Program-made: the position numbers and the translations under genes
Origin: Burkholderiaceae bacterium
GTDB taxonomy: Bacteria; Pseudomonadota; Gammaproteobacteria; Burkholderiales; Burkholderiaceae_B
DNA: 64,000 nt
Direction of reading: 5' to 3'
Assembly (NCBI GenBank): GCA_004322135.1
Contig: SCSG01000008.1
Coordinates: 124,001 to 188,000 of the forward strand
The notes under the pieces: model-generated
What the model was told of the DNA's origin: nothing
What the model saw: the letters and a program-made list of their open reading frames with translations, nothing else
Database searches by the model: none
Shown here: one piece after another, positions 54,253 to 64,000 of the stretch
Layout of the letters: the number at the start of each line of letters is the position of its first letter
Numbering within the stretch: position 1 is the first letter of the stretch

Positions 54253-55433
54253 GGCCTGAACCGAATACCCAGGCATTCCGCCACGCGGGCAGCACCCTGT
54301 CGGGCTTCCTTCAACGTTGGGCCGAGCACGTTTACATGGCCCATCTTGCGTCCGTGCCGCGCTTCGAGCTTGCCATACAAATGCAGCTTGGCATTGGGCA
54401 CCATCAGCACTCCCGCCCAGTCTGGTTCCCGCTGCGCTCCCGACGCGTCGAACCAGACATCACCCAGTATGTTCAACATGACGCATGCGCAAACGTTGGT
54501 ACTACCGCCCAGCGGCAGGCCTGCCATGGCGCGGACCTGCTGTTCGAACTGGCCGCTTATACTGGCATCCATCGTGTAATGGCCGCTATTGTGCGGCCGT
54601 GGCGCAATTTCGTTGACAACCAGATCGCCATCCCTTAGCACAAAAAATTCGACGCCCAGCACACCGCAATAGTTGAGCCCCTCTGCTATATGCAGAGCCG
54701 CTTGAGTCGCGCGGCTATACAACACCTTACGGTTGTAGGGCACGTGTAACGGCGCGGTGGAAACCGCCAGAATGCCATCACGATGCTCGTTCACGGCAGG
54801 CACATAAACCACTGTCTCGCCATCCTGGCCACGCGCCATAACGACCGAAATTTCAAAATCCAGCGACAGGTTGGCTTCAAGCACACAATCCACCCCGCCA
54901 AGCCCTGTGAACGCCCGCAACGCGTCGTCGCGCGATGCTACCCTTACCTGCCCCTTGCCGTCATAGCCCAGGCGGGCCGCCTTGAGGATGCCCGGAAACA
55001 AGGTATCCGGTGCACGAACCAGATCGTCTGCAGAAAGTATGGGCGCATACGGCGCAACGGGAATACCCAGGCCCTGGATGAATGCCTTTTCACAAATACG
55101 ATCCTGTGCGACGGCCACCGCACTCGCCGACGGGCTGACGTGGCTTTGTTGAGCCAAACGCTCCAGGCTTTTAGCCGGCACATTCTCGAATTCAGTGGTA
55201 ACGGCGGGGCACAACTGCGACAGGCGATCCAGAGCCTGGACATCATCGTAGTCGGCCTGGATATGCAGATCGGCCACCATGCCAGCTGGACACGACGACC
55301 CAGGGTGAAGCACTGCCACCCTGTACCCGAGGCTTTGCGCGGCGTGACAGAACATGCGCCCCAGCTGCCCACCTCCCATGATCCCCAGCCACCCCCCCGG
55401 CGCAATGCAAAGTGAGGCTGAGGATGATTTCAT
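54249..55433 (-). CDS. purK: N5-carboxyaminoimidazole ribonucleotide synthase PurK
   Basis: A 394-residue ATP-grasp enzyme. LGIMGGGQLGRMFCHAAQSLGYRV starts the fold, followed by TTEFENVPAKSLERLA, KAARLGYDGKGQVRV and NEIAPRPHNSGHYTMDAS with the Mg-binding residues. It converts AIR, ATP and bicarbonate to N5-CAIR. The ATG at 55433 was preferred to an upstream TTG at 55448. It overlaps sua5 and follows purE in the same direction. Confidence 0.95.
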   Translation of the reverse strand: MKSSSASLCIAPGGWLGIMGGGQLGRMFCHAAQSLGYRVAVLHPGSSCPAGMVADLHIQADYDDVQALDRLSQLCPAVTTEFENVPAKSLERLAQQSHVSPSASAVAVAQDRICEKAFIQGLGIPVAPYAPILSADDLVRAPDTLFPGILKAARLGYDGKGQVRVASRDDALRAFTGLGGVDCVLEANLSLDFEISVVMARGQDGETVVYVPAVNEHRDGILAVSTAPLHVPYNRKVLYSRATQAALHIAEGLNYCGVLGVEFFVLRDGDLVVNEIAPRPHNSGHYTMDASISGQFEQQVRAMAGLPLGGSTNVCACVMLNILGDVWFDASGAQREPDWAGVLMVPNAKLHLYGKLEARHGRKMGHVNVLGPTLKEARQGAARVAECLGIRFRP

Positions 55434-55513
55434 GGGTGATCTCGACAAGTTCAGGTAAAGGTAATGAAGTGGTGCAACCGCGCACGGGCAGTGGCGCAGG
55501 AATTACCGCCGTG

Positions 55514-56032
55514 TCAGGTGGCAGCGTGCGGCGGAACCACCATGGCGCGCGCCGCTTCCGTCTGGCGGGCGCGAAAGGCTTCGAGCCTGCTGCGCAACGG
55601 CGCATCGGTGGTAGCCAGGCACGCCACGACGTGCAATGCAGCATTGGCCGCACCCGACTCGCCAATGGCGAACGTGGCCACGGGCACTCCTTTGGGCATT
55701 TGCACAATGGACAACAGCGAATCTTCGCCGCGCAAATACCGGGAAGGCACTGGCACGCCAAAAACCGGCACGGTAGTCAGCGCCGCCATCATGCCAGGCA
55801 AATGCGCCGCACCTCCTGCCCCCGCGATAATGGCCCGCAGACCGCGACCGGCTGCAGCAGAACCGTATTCAGCCATATCGTGCGGCATGCGATGCGCCGA
55901 TATGACGCGCACTTCGTGCGGCACGCCAAAATCGTCAAGCATGGCCGCGGCATTTTTCATGATGTCCCAGTCGCTGGACGAACCCATGATAATGCCCACC
56001 ACAGGGTCGGTTTGCGTGTTGGTTTGTGTCAT
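55514..56032 (-). CDS. purE: N5-carboxyaminoimidazole ribonucleotide mutase PurE
   Basis: A 172-residue octameric enzyme that converts N5-CAIR to [36 protein letters not shown] and [16 protein letters not shown] are the diagnostic segments, with the catalytic histidine in SAHR. AGAGG precedes the ATG. Class I PurE together with PurK, as expected. Confidence 0.97.
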   Translation of the reverse strand: MTQTNTQTDPVVGIIMGSSSDWDIMKNAAAMLDDFGVPHEVRVISAHRMPHDMAEYGSAAAGRGLRAIIAGAGGAAHLPGMMAALTTVPVFGVPVPSRYLRGEDSLLSIVQMPKGVPVATFAIGESGAANAALHVVACLATTDAPLRSRLEAFRARQTEAARAMVVPPHAAT

Positions 56033-56040
56033 GCGGCCTC

Positions 56041-56919
56041 TCAGGTAGTCAGGCGTGTGACGGCCTCGCGATATTTGGCGGCGGTTTTTTCCAGAACACT
56101 GGCGGGCAGCCGTGGTGCCGGGGGCTTTTTATTCCATACCTGGGTCTCCAGCCAGTCGCGCACAAACTGCTTGTCAAAGGACGGCGGACTAATGCCTTCC
56201 GCATAGTCAGAAGCCGGCCAGAAACGTGATGAATCGGGCGTAAGCACTTCGTCCATGAGATGCAGTCGCCCATCGCCGTCAAGTCCGAATTCGAACTTGG
56301 TGTCGGCAATGATGATGCCCTTGGTCGCCGCGAACGCGGCAGCCTCGGTGTACAGGCGCAATGTCGCGGAACGGATGGCCTCGGCCATTTCCTGGCCGAC
56401 CTGCGCAACCACATAGGCGAAATCCACGTTTTCGTCGTGCGAGCCGAACTCGGCCTTGGCGGCCGGAGTGAAGATGGGCTCGGGCAGGCGGCTGGCCTGA
56501 CGAAGCCCAGCAGGCAATGCAACGCCGCACACCGAACCGTGCGCCTGATAGTCTTTCCAGCCCGAGCCAATAAGATAGCCTCGCGCCACCGCTTCAACCA
56601 GTACAGGCTTCAGACGCTTGACCACCATGGCACGCCCGCGCACCTGATCGCGTTCGTTGGGTGCAACGACATCGCAGGGGTCGATGCCGGTGGCATGATT
56701 CGGCAACACATGGGACAGCTTTCGAAGCCAAAACTCGGTAAGCTCGGTCAGCACGATCCCCTTGCCGGGAATCGGATCGCCAAGAATGACGTCGAACGCC
56801 GAAATGCGGTCCGAGGCAACGATAAGCAACTTGTCATCGCCCACGGCATACATGTCACGAACCTTACCGCGCGCCAGCAAAGGCAGTGACGTGATGCTCG
56901 ACTGATCCATCACCTGCAT
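56041..56919 (-). CDS. purC: SAICAR synthetase PurC
   Basis: A 292-residue enzyme joining aspartate to CAIR with [44 protein letters not shown] and [11 protein letters not shown] are diagnostic. The first ATG at 56919 directly abuts the fba stop, with a second ATG three codons later. Both are plausible. Long-form PurC (about 290) as in yeast and betaproteobacteria. Confidence 0.96.
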   Translation of the reverse strand: MQVMDQSSITSLPLLARGKVRDMYAVGDDKLLIVASDRISAFDVILGDPIPGKGIVLTELTEFWLRKLSHVLPNHATGIDPCDVVAPNERDQVRGRAMVVKRLKPVLVEAVARGYLIGSGWKDYQAHGSVCGVALPAGLRQASRLPEPIFTPAAKAEFGSHDENVDFAYVVAQVGQEMAEAIRSATLRLYTEAAAFAATKGIIIADTKFEFGLDGDGRLHLMDEVLTPDSSRFWPASDYAEGISPPSFDKQFVRDWLETQVWNKKPPAPRLPASVLEKTAAKYREAVTRLTT

Positions 56920-57984
56920 TTAGTGCACCACCTGCGCGAGCTTGCCGGACGCGTACTTGCGTGCAATATCGTCAAGAGGCACGGGCTTGATCTTGTCGGC
57001 GTTACCGGCGGTGCCGAATTGCTCGTAGCGTTGCCTGCACACCTCTTTGGCCGCCAGACGCGCGGGCTTGAGGTATTCACGCGGGTCGAACCTGGACGGG
57101 TTCTCGGCCAGAAAACGTCGAATGGCACCCGTCATGGCAAGACGAATGTCCGTATCGATGTTGACCTTGCGCACGCCGTGCTTGATGGCTTCCTGAATCT
57201 CTTCAACCGGCACGCCGTAGGTTTCTTTCATGTCGCCGCCGAACTGACGGATTTCAGCAAGCAGCTCTTGCGGCACGCTGGAACTGCCGTGCATGACAAG
57301 ATGCGTATTGGGCAAGCGCTTGTGGATTTCCTTGATGCGCGAAATAGACAGGATGTCGCCCGTGGGCCGCCGCGAAAACTTGTAGGCGCCGTGGCTGGTG
57401 CCAATGGCAATCGCCAGAGCATCCAGTTGCGTCCGATGGACGAAATCGGCCGCCTGCTCAGGATCGGTGAGCAGTTGTTCGGTGGTAAGCGTGGTTTCGG
57501 CACCGTGCCCGTCCTCTTTATCGCCGCGCATGGTTTCCAGCGAACCCAGGCAGCCAAGCTCGCCTTCGACAGTCACGCCCACCTTGTGCGCCATTTGAAC
57601 AACGCGAGTCGTGACATCCAGATTGTATTCATAGTCGGCAACGGTTTTGCCGTCTTCTTTCAACGAGCCGTCCATCATGACGCTGGAAAAACCCAGATCA
57701 ATGGCGCCCTGACAAACCGAAGGCGACTGGCCGTGGTCCTGATGCATGACGACGGGCAGATGGGGGTAAGTCTTGACGGCAGCCTGAATAAGCAGCTTCA
57801 GGAAGGCTTCTCCGGCGTACTTGCGTGCACCCGCCGAAGCCTGCATGATGACTGGGCTGTTGGTTTCGGACGCCGCTTCCATAATGGCCTGGACCTGTTC
57901 CAGGTTATTGACATTAAAGGCCGGAATACCATATCCGTTCTCGGCAGCGTGATCTAGCAACTGGCGCATGGAAACGAGGGCCAT
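56920..57984 (-). CDS. fba: Class II fructose-1,6-bisphosphate aldolase
   Basis: A 354-residue zinc aldolase. [22 protein letters not shown] carries a zinc-binding histidine and DHG motif, and [13 protein letters not shown] and [13 protein letters not shown] further metal and substrate residues. The C-terminal [18 protein letters not shown] matches the CbbA-type subclass. An AGGAG site precedes the ATG. It links glycolysis with the downstream purine genes. Confidence 0.96.
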   Translation of the reverse strand: MALVSMRQLLDHAAENGYGIPAFNVNNLEQVQAIMEAASETNSPVIMQASAGARKYAGEAFLKLLIQAAVKTYPHLPVVMHQDHGQSPSVCQGAIDLGFSSVMMDGSLKEDGKTVADYEYNLDVTTRVVQMAHKVGVTVEGELGCLGSLETMRGDKEDGHGAETTLTTEQLLTDPEQAADFVHRTQLDALAIAIGTSHGAYKFSRRPTGDILSISRIKEIHKRLPNTHLVMHGSSSVPQELLAEIRQFGGDMKETYGVPVEEIQEAIKHGVRKVNIDTDIRLAMTGAIRRFLAENPSRFDPREYLKPARLAAKEVCRQRYEQFGTAGNADKIKPVPLDDIARKYASGKLAQVVH

Positions 57985-58109
57985 GGGAAACTCCTGAAAT
58001 CAGTGAATAAGGGATTAGTGCCATTTTACCCGAATGGGCAAAGGGCCTTGCCGCGCAAGTATTTGACACAACATGCATAAATTCCTGGGCGGCGCCACAC
58101 GAAAAGTGC

Positions 58110-58742
58110 TTACGTCCCCCGTGCGCGAATGGCCGATTTGGGCCGAAACGACTTGACGACTTCTTCGCGCGTTTCCACATAGGGCCCGCCGATAAGGTCA
58201 ATGCAGTACGGCACCGCCGCGAAAATACCCGGCACCAAAGTTTTGCCGCCGGCGTCCTTCAGGCCTTCAAGGGTTTCGCGAATGGCATTGGGCTGGCCCG
58301 GCAAATTAATGATCAATGCGGCGTGGTCGGCAGTCTCGCGTATTACGGCGACCTGCCGCGACAAAATCGCCGTGGGAACAAACCGCAGGCTGATCTGACG
58401 CATCTGCTCGCCAAAGCCGGGCATTTCACGGGTTGCAACCGCCAGGGTCGCCTCGGGAGTAACGTCGCGGCGCGCCGGCCCTGTGCCGCCCGTCGTCAGC
58501 ACAAGATCACACCCGCTTTCATCCACCAGCTGAATCAGCGTCGCTGAAATGACCGGTGCCTCGTCGGGAATGAGGCGTGTCGCGAATTGCGGCGCTACCG
58601 TCAGTGCCTGCGTGAACCAACCCTGCAAGGCAGGGATGCCCTCATCCTTGTAAACCCCACTGGACGCCCGGTCTGAAACCGAAACCAGGCCCACCAGCAA
58701 TTCGTCGGGATGCCGACGAATCAGGCGCGATTGCTCTGTCAT
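58110..58742 (-). CDS. mog: Molybdopterin adenylyltransferase (Mog)
   Basis: A 210-residue protein of the MogA/MoaB family that adenylates molybdopterin before molybdenum insertion. VGLVSVSDRASSGVYKDEG, LVLTTGGTGPARRDVTPEATLAV and INLPGQPNAIRETLEG are the substrate-binding motifs. An AAAGGA site overlaps the end of pgk, nine bases away. It occupies the place between pgk and fba where pyruvate kinase often lies. Confidence 0.92.
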   Translation of the reverse strand: MTEQSRLIRRHPDELLVGLVSVSDRASSGVYKDEGIPALQGWFTQALTVAPQFATRLIPDEAPVISATLIQLVDESGCDLVLTTGGTGPARRDVTPEATLAVATREMPGFGEQMRQISLRFVPTAILSRQVAVIRETADHAALIINLPGQPNAIRETLEGLKDAGGKTLVPGIFAAVPYCIDLIGGPYVETREEVVKSFRPKSAIRARGT

Positions 58743-58751
58743 GTCGTTCCT

Positions 58752-59951
58752 TTATTCGTTGGCGCGCTGCTGAAGGATCTCGACGGCAGGCAGGACCTTG
58801 CCTTCCAGAAACGCCAGGAAAGCGCCACCACCTGTCGAGATATACCCCACGTCGTCTGCAATGCCATATTTGGCAATGGCCGCAAGGGTATCACCCCCAC
58901 CGGCAATGGAAAACGCCGGCGACTGCGCAATGGCGCGCGCCACCACCTCGGTACCATGCGAAAAGGCCTCGAATTCAAACACGCCAACGGGCCCGTTCCA
59001 TACTATGGTACCGGCTTTCGCCAGAATACCGGCGAGCATCCCGGCAGTTTTTGGACCAATGTCCAGAATCATATCGTCCTGCATCACATCCACGGCATTC
59101 TTGGTCGTGGCTACCGCGGCGGCGTCGAACGATTTGGCGCACACCACATCGACGGGAATGGGCACGTCCGCGCCGCGCTGCGCCATCCTGTCAATCACGG
59201 CGCGAGCCTGTTCCACCTGCCCCCGCTCGGCCAGTGATTTACCTATGTCCATGCCGGAGGCCAGCATGAACGTATTCGCAATGCCGCCACCCACCACAAG
59301 CTGATCCACCTTGTCGGCCAGCGCCAGCAAAAGGGACAGCTTGCTGGACACCTTGGATCCGCCCACGATGGCAACCATTGGGCGCCGTGGCTCTTCGAGC
59401 GCCCGTCCCAGCGCGGCGAGTTCGGCCTCAAGCAAAGGTCCAGCGCATGCCACCGGCGCATAGCGCGCAATCCCGTAAGTGGTGGCCTGAGCGCGATGCG
59501 CCGTTCCAAAGGCATCATTCACATACACATCGCACAGTGCCGCCATTTTCCGCGCCAGCGTGTCATCACTTATCTTCTCACCCACGTTGCAGCGGCAGTT
59601 TTCCAGCAATACCGCCTGACCCGCGTCAACGGTAAAGCCACCATCGACCCAGTCCTTGATGAGCGGCACAGGCTGCCCCAGACATTGCGACAAACGCTCT
59701 GCCACTGGAGCCAGGGTAAAAGCGGTGGCCTCCACGCCTTCGGTGGGCCGCCCAAGATGGGAGGACACCATCACGGCCGCACCCGCATCCAGTGCCATGC
59801 GGATAGCCGGCACCGATGCACGTATGCGCGTGTCCTCTGAAATCCGGCCTGAATCGTCAAACGGCACGTTCAGATCAGAGCGAATGAATACACGCTTACC
59901 GGCCAGGCAGCCTGACTTGGCAAGGGCGGTAAGAGTTTTAACAATAGGCAT
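58752..59951 (-). CDS. pgk: Phosphoglycerate kinase
   Basis: A 399-residue glycolytic enzyme. [50 protein letters not shown] and the C-terminal [11 protein letters not shown] are characteristic of both lobes. The ATG at 59951 begins at family start MPIVKTL. Upstream codons are in the intergenic hairpin region. It makes ATP from 1,3-bisphosphoglycerate produced by GapA. Confidence 0.97.
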   Translation of the reverse strand: MPIVKTLTALAKSGCLAGKRVFIRSDLNVPFDDSGRISEDTRIRASVPAIRMALDAGAAVMVSSHLGRPTEGVEATAFTLAPVAERLSQCLGQPVPLIKDWVDGGFTVDAGQAVLLENCRCNVGEKISDDTLARKMAALCDVYVNDAFGTAHRAQATTYGIARYAPVACAGPLLEAELAALGRALEEPRRPMVAIVGGSKVSSKLSLLLALADKVDQLVVGGGIANTFMLASGMDIGKSLAERGQVEQARAVIDRMAQRGADVPIPVDVVCAKSFDAAAVATTKNAVDVMQDDMILDIGPKTAGMLAGILAKAGTIVWNGPVGVFEFEAFSHGTEVVARAIAQSPAFSIAGGGDTLAAIAKYGIADDVGYISTGGGAFLAFLEGKVLPAVEILQQRANE

Positions 59952-59989
59952 AAACGGAAATCGCAACGAAATGGCTAAAGGAACAAAAT

Positions 59990-60021
59990 GAATCAAGGGC
60001 GGGTTGCCCCGCCCTTGATTC
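59990..60021 (-). terminator. Strong hairpin between gapA and pgk
   Basis: A perfect 14-bp stem (GAATCAAGGGCGGG with CCCGCCCTTGATTC) with a 4-nt loop in the 84-nt gap. On the coding strand it is followed by ATTTTGTTCC, a poor U-tract, so termination is likely partial and would lower pgk relative to gapA, or it protects the gapA mRNA end. Confidence 0.7.
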
Positions 60022-60035
60022 GCGCAGTACCAAAA

Positions 60036-61046
60036 TCATCTGGCCGACATTAAAGCCACGGTCGTGTCCAGCATACGGTTGGAGAAGCCCCACTCGTTGT
60101 CGTACCAGGAACACACCTTGACCAGACTGCCCGACACCTTGGTCAGACCCGCATCCACCGTACTCGAAACCGAAGTATGGTTGTAATCGGACGAAACCAG
60201 CGGCTCTTCGCTGTAATCCAGAATACCCTTGAGAGGACCTTCGGCGGCCGCCTTGAGAATGTCGTTGACTTCCTTGACCGAAGTTTCGCGTGCAGCCACG
60301 AAGGACAGATCGACAATGGACACGTTGATGGTGGGGACACGCATGGCGTAGCCATCAAGCTTGCCATTGAGTTCCGGAAGCACGAGACCAATGGCCGATG
60401 CGGCGCCAGTCTTGGTGGGCACCATATTATGGGTGGCCGAACGCGCGCGCCGCAGGTCAGAATGGTAAACGTCTGTCAGCACCTGATCGTTGGTATACGA
60501 GTGAATGGTGGTCATCAAGCCGTTGAGCAGCCCCAATGCCTTGTGCAAAGGCTGAACCAGCGGGACCAGGCAATTGGTCGTGCATGATGCATTGGAAATG
60601 ACCGTATCAGTGGCTTTGAGTACCTGATGGTTGACGCCATAGACGATGGTGGCGTCAACATCCTTGCCACCGGGCGCCGAAATAATGACCTTCCTGGCAC
60701 CGCCCTTGAGGTGAGCGCCGGCTTTTTCCTTGTTGGCGAACAACCCTGTGCATTCGAACACCACATCAATTCCCAGTTCGCCCCAAGGCAATTCGGCCGG
60801 GTTGCGGCTAGCCAGCACACGGATCCGATCGCCATTGACCACCATGTAGTCGCCATCAACTTCAACCGTTCCCGGAAACCGGCCATGGGCAGTGTCGTGG
60901 CGCGTCAGATGCGCGTTTGTCTTGGGATCGCCCAAGTCGTTGATGGCCACGATCTCAATATCGTGTTTCTTGCCGTCTTCGTAGTGGGCGCGCAAAATAT
61001 TGCGCCCAATGCGGCCGTAGCCGTTGATTGCCACGCGAATTGCCAT
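60036..61046 (-). CDS. gapA: Glyceraldehyde-3-phosphate dehydrogenase
   Basis: A 336-residue NAD-dependent enzyme. [18 protein letters not shown] is the nucleotide fold, and the catalytic cysteine lies in [13 protein letters not shown] (about residue 152). [22 protein letters not shown] and [11 protein letters not shown] complete the fold. An AGGAG site precedes the ATG. It is 15 nt downstream of tkt. Confidence 0.97.
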   Translation of the reverse strand: MAIRVAINGYGRIGRNILRAHYEDGKKHDIEIVAINDLGDPKTNAHLTRHDTAHGRFPGTVEVDGDYMVVNGDRIRVLASRNPAELPWGELGIDVVFECTGLFANKEKAGAHLKGGARKVIISAPGGKDVDATIVYGVNHQVLKATDTVISNASCTTNCLVPLVQPLHKALGLLNGLMTTIHSYTNDQVLTDVYHSDLRRARSATHNMVPTKTGAASAIGLVLPELNGKLDGYAMRVPTINVSIVDLSFVAARETSVKEVNDILKAAAEGPLKGILDYSEEPLVSSDYNHTSVSSTVDAGLTKVSGSLVKVCSWYDNEWGFSNRMLDTTVALMSAR

Positions 61047-61061
61047 GGTTACTCTCCTGTT

Positions 61062-63107
61062 TTACAAAATCCGTTCTACAGCCGCAGCCACCCGCTCGGC
61101 AGTCAGGCCAAAATATTCGAAAAGCGCCCCCGCAGGCGCTGATTCCCCATAGGTATCGATGCCGACCACGGCACCATCAAGCCCAACGTATTTGTACCAG
61201 CCATCCGTGGCGCCGGCTTCGACTGCCACGCGCCGCAACCCCGCTGGCAACACCACCTCACGCCACTCGGCATCCTGGGCATCAAATATATTGGTACACG
61301 GCATGGAAACGACGCGCACAGCCACGCCGCGCGCGGCCAGTTGATCCTGGGCAGCCAGTGCCAGACTCACTTCCGAACCAGTGGCGATGATGATGGCCCG
61401 GGGTTTGGGGGCATCGCGCAGCACATAGCCCCCGCGCGCGATGGCAGCAATGGTGGCTTCGTCGCGCTTGACGAATGGCAGATTCTGGCGCGACAGCAGC
61501 AACGCAGTGGGCCCGCCCTCGTGCACCTGCATACCCAGACTGGCGGGGCGTTGAACTGCCTGCTGCCACGCGACCGCCGTTTCTGTCGTGTCGCATGGAC
61601 GCCATACCTTCAGGTTGGGAATGAGGCGCAGGCTGGCCGCGTGCTCTATGGACTGATGGGTTGGTCCATCCTCACCCAAGCCAATCGAGTCGTGCGTAAA
61701 GACATACACGACACGCTGCTTCATGAGCGCCGCCATACGAATGCCGTTGCGCGAATAATCGGAGAAAGTAAGAAAGGTGCCGCCGAAAGGCAGGTAACCA
61801 CCATGCAAGGCTATGCCACTCATGATGGTCGTCATGCCAAACTCGCGCACACCATAATTGATATAGCGGCCCGGCTGCAGGCCATCAGTCCCACCCCGCA
61901 CCGGGGTCACACCCTTCCAGTCGGTGAAGTTCGAGCCTGTAAGATCGGCCGACCCGCCCAGGAGCTCGGGCAAGAGTTGGGCGAAAGCGCCAATGACGAA
62001 TTGCGATGCCTTGCGGCTGGCCACCGTTTCGGCCTTGTCGACCGTGGCGGCAACAAAAGCGCGGGCCTGATCCGCAAACGCGGCCGGCAGCTCGCCGCGC
62101 ACGCGGCGCTGGAACTCGGCGGCCAGTTCGGGGTATTCCTTGGCATAGGCGTCAAAACGCGCCTGCCACTCGGACTGCCATAACTTACCGTTGGACCGGG
62201 CGTCCCAGCGCCGATAGATGTCTTCGGGGATTTCAAATGGCGCACTGTTCCAGCCCAAAGCCACGCGCGTGGCGGCAACCTCTTCGGCGCCCAGGGGTGA
62301 ACCATGAACTTTTTCGCTGCCAGCCGCATGGGGCGCACCCTTGCCAATGATCGTGTGGCAACAAATCAATGTGGGCCCGCCATGTGTCGCAGCCGCTTCC
62401 CTGGCCTGGCGAATGGCCCGATCCACGGCGGTGACGTTGTGACCATCGACATCGCGCACCACATTCCAGCCATAGGCTTCGAACCGGGCCGCCGTATCGT
62501 CGGCGAACCAGTTTTTAACCTTGCCGTCAATGGAAATACCATTGTCGTCGTAAAACACGATGAGTTTGGACAGCTTCAAGGTGCCGGCCAACGAACATAC
62601 TTCGTGCGAAACGCCTTCCATCAAGCCGCCATCACCCACGAAAACATAGGTAAAGTGGTTGACAATATCATGGCCTTCGCGGTTGAACTCGTGGGCAAGC
62701 AGGGCTTCGGCCAGCGCCATGCCCACCGCATTGCCCAGCCCCTGGCCCAGAGGGCCAGTCGTGGTCTCAACACCTGGCGTCACCCCCACCTCGGGGTGGC
62801 CCGGCGTGCGCGAATGCAGTTGCCGGAAATTCTTCAGTTCCTCCATGGGCAGGTCGTAGCCGCTTAAATGCAGTAACGCATAAATAAGCATGGACCCGTG
62901 GCCATTGGACAGCACGAAACGATCGCGATCCACCCAAGCCGGATCGCCCGGGTTGTGCCGCAAATGGCGCTTCCACAATGCTTGCGCAATGTCGGCCATC
63001 CCCATCGGAGCTCCGGGATGGCCGCAGTTGGCACGTTGAACCGCATCCATGGCAAGTACACGTATGGCATTCGCCAGGGAAGAATCTGGGGCGGGCGATG
63101 GGCTCAT
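61062..63107 (-). CDS. tkt: Transketolase
   Basis: A 681-residue thiamine diphosphate enzyme of the pentose phosphate or Calvin-type pathways. [38 protein letters not shown], and the ThDP motif [20 protein letters not shown] followed by [10 protein letters not shown] are present. [19 protein letters not shown] is the C-terminal active-site loop. The ATG at 63107 matches the family start; the longer frame begins in the promoter. It is divergent from rsmE. Confidence 0.97.
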   Translation of the reverse strand: MSPSPAPDSSLANAIRVLAMDAVQRANCGHPGAPMGMADIAQALWKRHLRHNPGDPAWVDRDRFVLSNGHGSMLIYALLHLSGYDLPMEELKNFRQLHSRTPGHPEVGVTPGVETTTGPLGQGLGNAVGMALAEALLAHEFNREGHDIVNHFTYVFVGDGGLMEGVSHEVCSLAGTLKLSKLIVFYDDNGISIDGKVKNWFADDTAARFEAYGWNVVRDVDGHNVTAVDRAIRQAREAAATHGGPTLICCHTIIGKGAPHAAGSEKVHGSPLGAEEVAATRVALGWNSAPFEIPEDIYRRWDARSNGKLWQSEWQARFDAYAKEYPELAAEFQRRVRGELPAAFADQARAFVAATVDKAETVASRKASQFVIGAFAQLLPELLGGSADLTGSNFTDWKGVTPVRGGTDGLQPGRYINYGVREFGMTTIMSGIALHGGYLPFGGTFLTFSDYSRNGIRMAALMKQRVVYVFTHDSIGLGEDGPTHQSIEHAASLRLIPNLKVWRPCDTTETAVAWQQAVQRPASLGMQVHEGGPTALLLSRQNLPFVKRDEATIAAIARGGYVLRDAPKPRAIIIATGSEVSLALAAQDQLAARGVAVRVVSMPCTNIFDAQDAEWREVVLPAGLRRVAVEAGATDGWYKYVGLDGAVVGIDTYGESAPAGALFEYFGLTAERVAAAVERIL

Positions 63108-63287
63108 TAAAAACTCATAAAAAAGGTTCGAACATGATGCTCGATCCGGCACTGGTGACAACCGCTGCAAAGCTAATGATTTTACCACTGGCGCGGGAAT
63201 TTTCGCGTTACCATCCCGCCATGGCGGCGGGACCCGGCAAATCGGACAAAACCCTTAAACTAACCCCAACGACACTCAAGTCCTTTT

Positions 63288-64000
63288 ATGGCCATACCGC
63301 GCTTCTTTTGTCCAATTCCCCTTGGACCCAACCAGACCCTCGAACTGCCGCAAGAGCTGGCACACCACGCCTTGCGCGTGCTGCGGCTGAAGCCGGAATC
63401 CGACATCCTGCTCTTCGATGGGCGCGGCGGCCAGTATCCCGCCAAACTTGTCGTCGAGCGAAAACAGGGGTACGCGCGAATCGGTGCGCACCAACCAACT
63501 GAAGTCGAACTACCCGGCGAAGTCACGCTTGTCCAGGGGCTGCCATCGGGCGACAAGATGGACTGGATAATAGAAAAGGCCGTTGAGCTTGGCGCCAGCC
63601 GACTGATTCCCATCGTGGCACAACGCAGCGTGTTGCAACTTAGCGGCGAGCGCGCCACCCGACGCATGGTGCGCTGGACTCATATTGCGCAGTCGGCCAG
63701 CGAGCAATGCGGACGCAACCGCATCATGGCCCTGAGTGCGCCCCGCTCACTGCAAAGCTATCTGGCCGACGCCAACCTGGCGGGGCAGCTGGCCCTGCTT
63801 TGTCACCCCGAAGCGGCGCACACACTGGCACAGGCTGTAGCCAAAAGCGGAGACCAGATCGTCCTGATGGTCGGCCCCGAAGGGGGCTGGTCCGACGAAG
63901 AACAGGCCATGGCTGCACGCAAGGGGGTAATCCCCGTCAAATTCGGCGACCGTGTCCTGCGCACAGAAACCGCCGGCCTCGCCCTGATCGCAGCCATCAC
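63288..64000 (+). CDS. rsmE: 16S rRNA m3U1498 methyltransferase RsmE (3' end cut by window edge)
   Basis: The frame opened by ATG at 63288 gives 237 residues before the edge. MAIPRFFCPIPL and LRVLRLKPESDILLFDGRGGQY form the N-terminal PUA-like RNA-binding domain. KMDWIIEKAVELGASRLIPIVAQRSV, MVGPEGGWSDEEQ and RVLRTETAGLALIAAI are the SPOUT methyltransferase motifs, with the knotted SAM site at the C-terminus. It methylates U1498 of 16S rRNA. The last few residues and stop lie outside the window. Confidence 0.95.
   Translation, partial: MAIPRFFCPIPLGPNQTLELPQELAHHALRVLRLKPESDILLFDGRGGQYPAKLVVERKQGYARIGAHQPTEVELPGEVTLVQGLPSGDKMDWIIEKAVELGASRLIPIVAQRSVLQLSGERATRRMVRWTHIAQSASEQCGRNRIMALSAPRSLQSYLADANLAGQLALLCHPEAAHTLAQAVAKSGDQIVLMVGPEGGWSDEEQAMAARKGVIPVKFGDRVLRTETAGLALIAAI

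Noticed and set aside
56923-57957. A 344-codon ORF antisense to fba
   Set aside because: A shadow of the aldolase gene, with no recognisable motif or ribosome binding site.
1-64000. CRISPR arrays, tRNA or rRNA genes, insertion sequences and prophage
   Set aside because: Intergenic spaces are short (none over about 300 bases). I saw no repeat-spacer pattern, no tRNA T-arm signature in an intergenic position, no transposase and no phage genes.

Overview
The window is 64 kb of contiguous, gene-dense, GC-rich bacterial chromosome. It carries about 56 protein genes, of which the first and last are cut by the window edges. I see no rRNA, tRNA, CRISPR array, prophage or insertion sequence. The gene neighbourhoods point to a betaproteobacterium of the order Burkholderiales, most likely family Alcaligenaceae (relatives of Bordetella, Pusillimonas or Advenella). 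The supporting neighbourhoods are dusB-fis-purH-ruvCAB, glnS-minCDE, tkt-gapA-pgk-fba-purC-purE-purK-sua5, and a box-type benzoate cluster with boxR. The species cannot be named from the sequence alone.

Region 1 (1-8.7 kb) is housekeeping: a UbiH-family hydroxylase, dusB, fis, purH and the Holliday-junction genes ruvC-ruvA-ruvB, with recQ convergent to them. Region 2 (8.8-16.6 kb) holds an orphan usher-like outer-membrane barrel, a ClcB-type chloride channel with CBS domains, an OmpR/EnvZ-type two-component pair, and a cydA-cydB pair. The CydA protein has lost every residue that binds heme in Escherichia coli CydA. Region 3 (16.7-24.8 kb) has glnS, minCDE, a glycine-zipper lipoprotein, ettA, an acidic-tailed unknown protein, a family 2 glycosyltransferase, and an unannotated-looking 42-residue basic ORF with a good ribosome binding site and a terminator.

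Region 4 (25-35 kb) starts with a 1918-residue tandem-duplicated UvrA with four ATPase halves. It is followed by tcdA, an isolated Rieske gene petA without petB or petC, a ChaC-like gamma-glutamylcyclotransferase, pdxH and purU.

Region 5 (35-53 kb) is an aromatic and dicarboxylate catabolic island. A LysR regulator faces gcdH (glutaryl-CoA dehydrogenase). Leftward run boxC-boxB-boxA, then the regulator boxR. Rightward run a DUF4863-type gene, boxD, a benzoate-CoA ligase gene, an alpha/beta hydrolase and a five-gene branched-chain-type ABC transporter. Together these would import benzoate, activate it to benzoyl-CoA, epoxidise it (BoxA/BoxB), cleave the ring (BoxC) and oxidise the semialdehyde (BoxD). 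TGCA-N6-TGCA operators sit on the boxC promoter and, in near-perfect form, between boxR and the rightward operon. The rightward operon has a leader of about 270 nt containing a candidate structured RNA closed by a perfect 8-bp stem.

Region 6 (53-64 kb) is transcribed mostly leftward: tkt, gapA, pgk, mog, fba, purC, purE, purK and sua5. A 14-bp hairpin lies between gapA and pgk. The start of rsmE is at the right edge on the plus strand.
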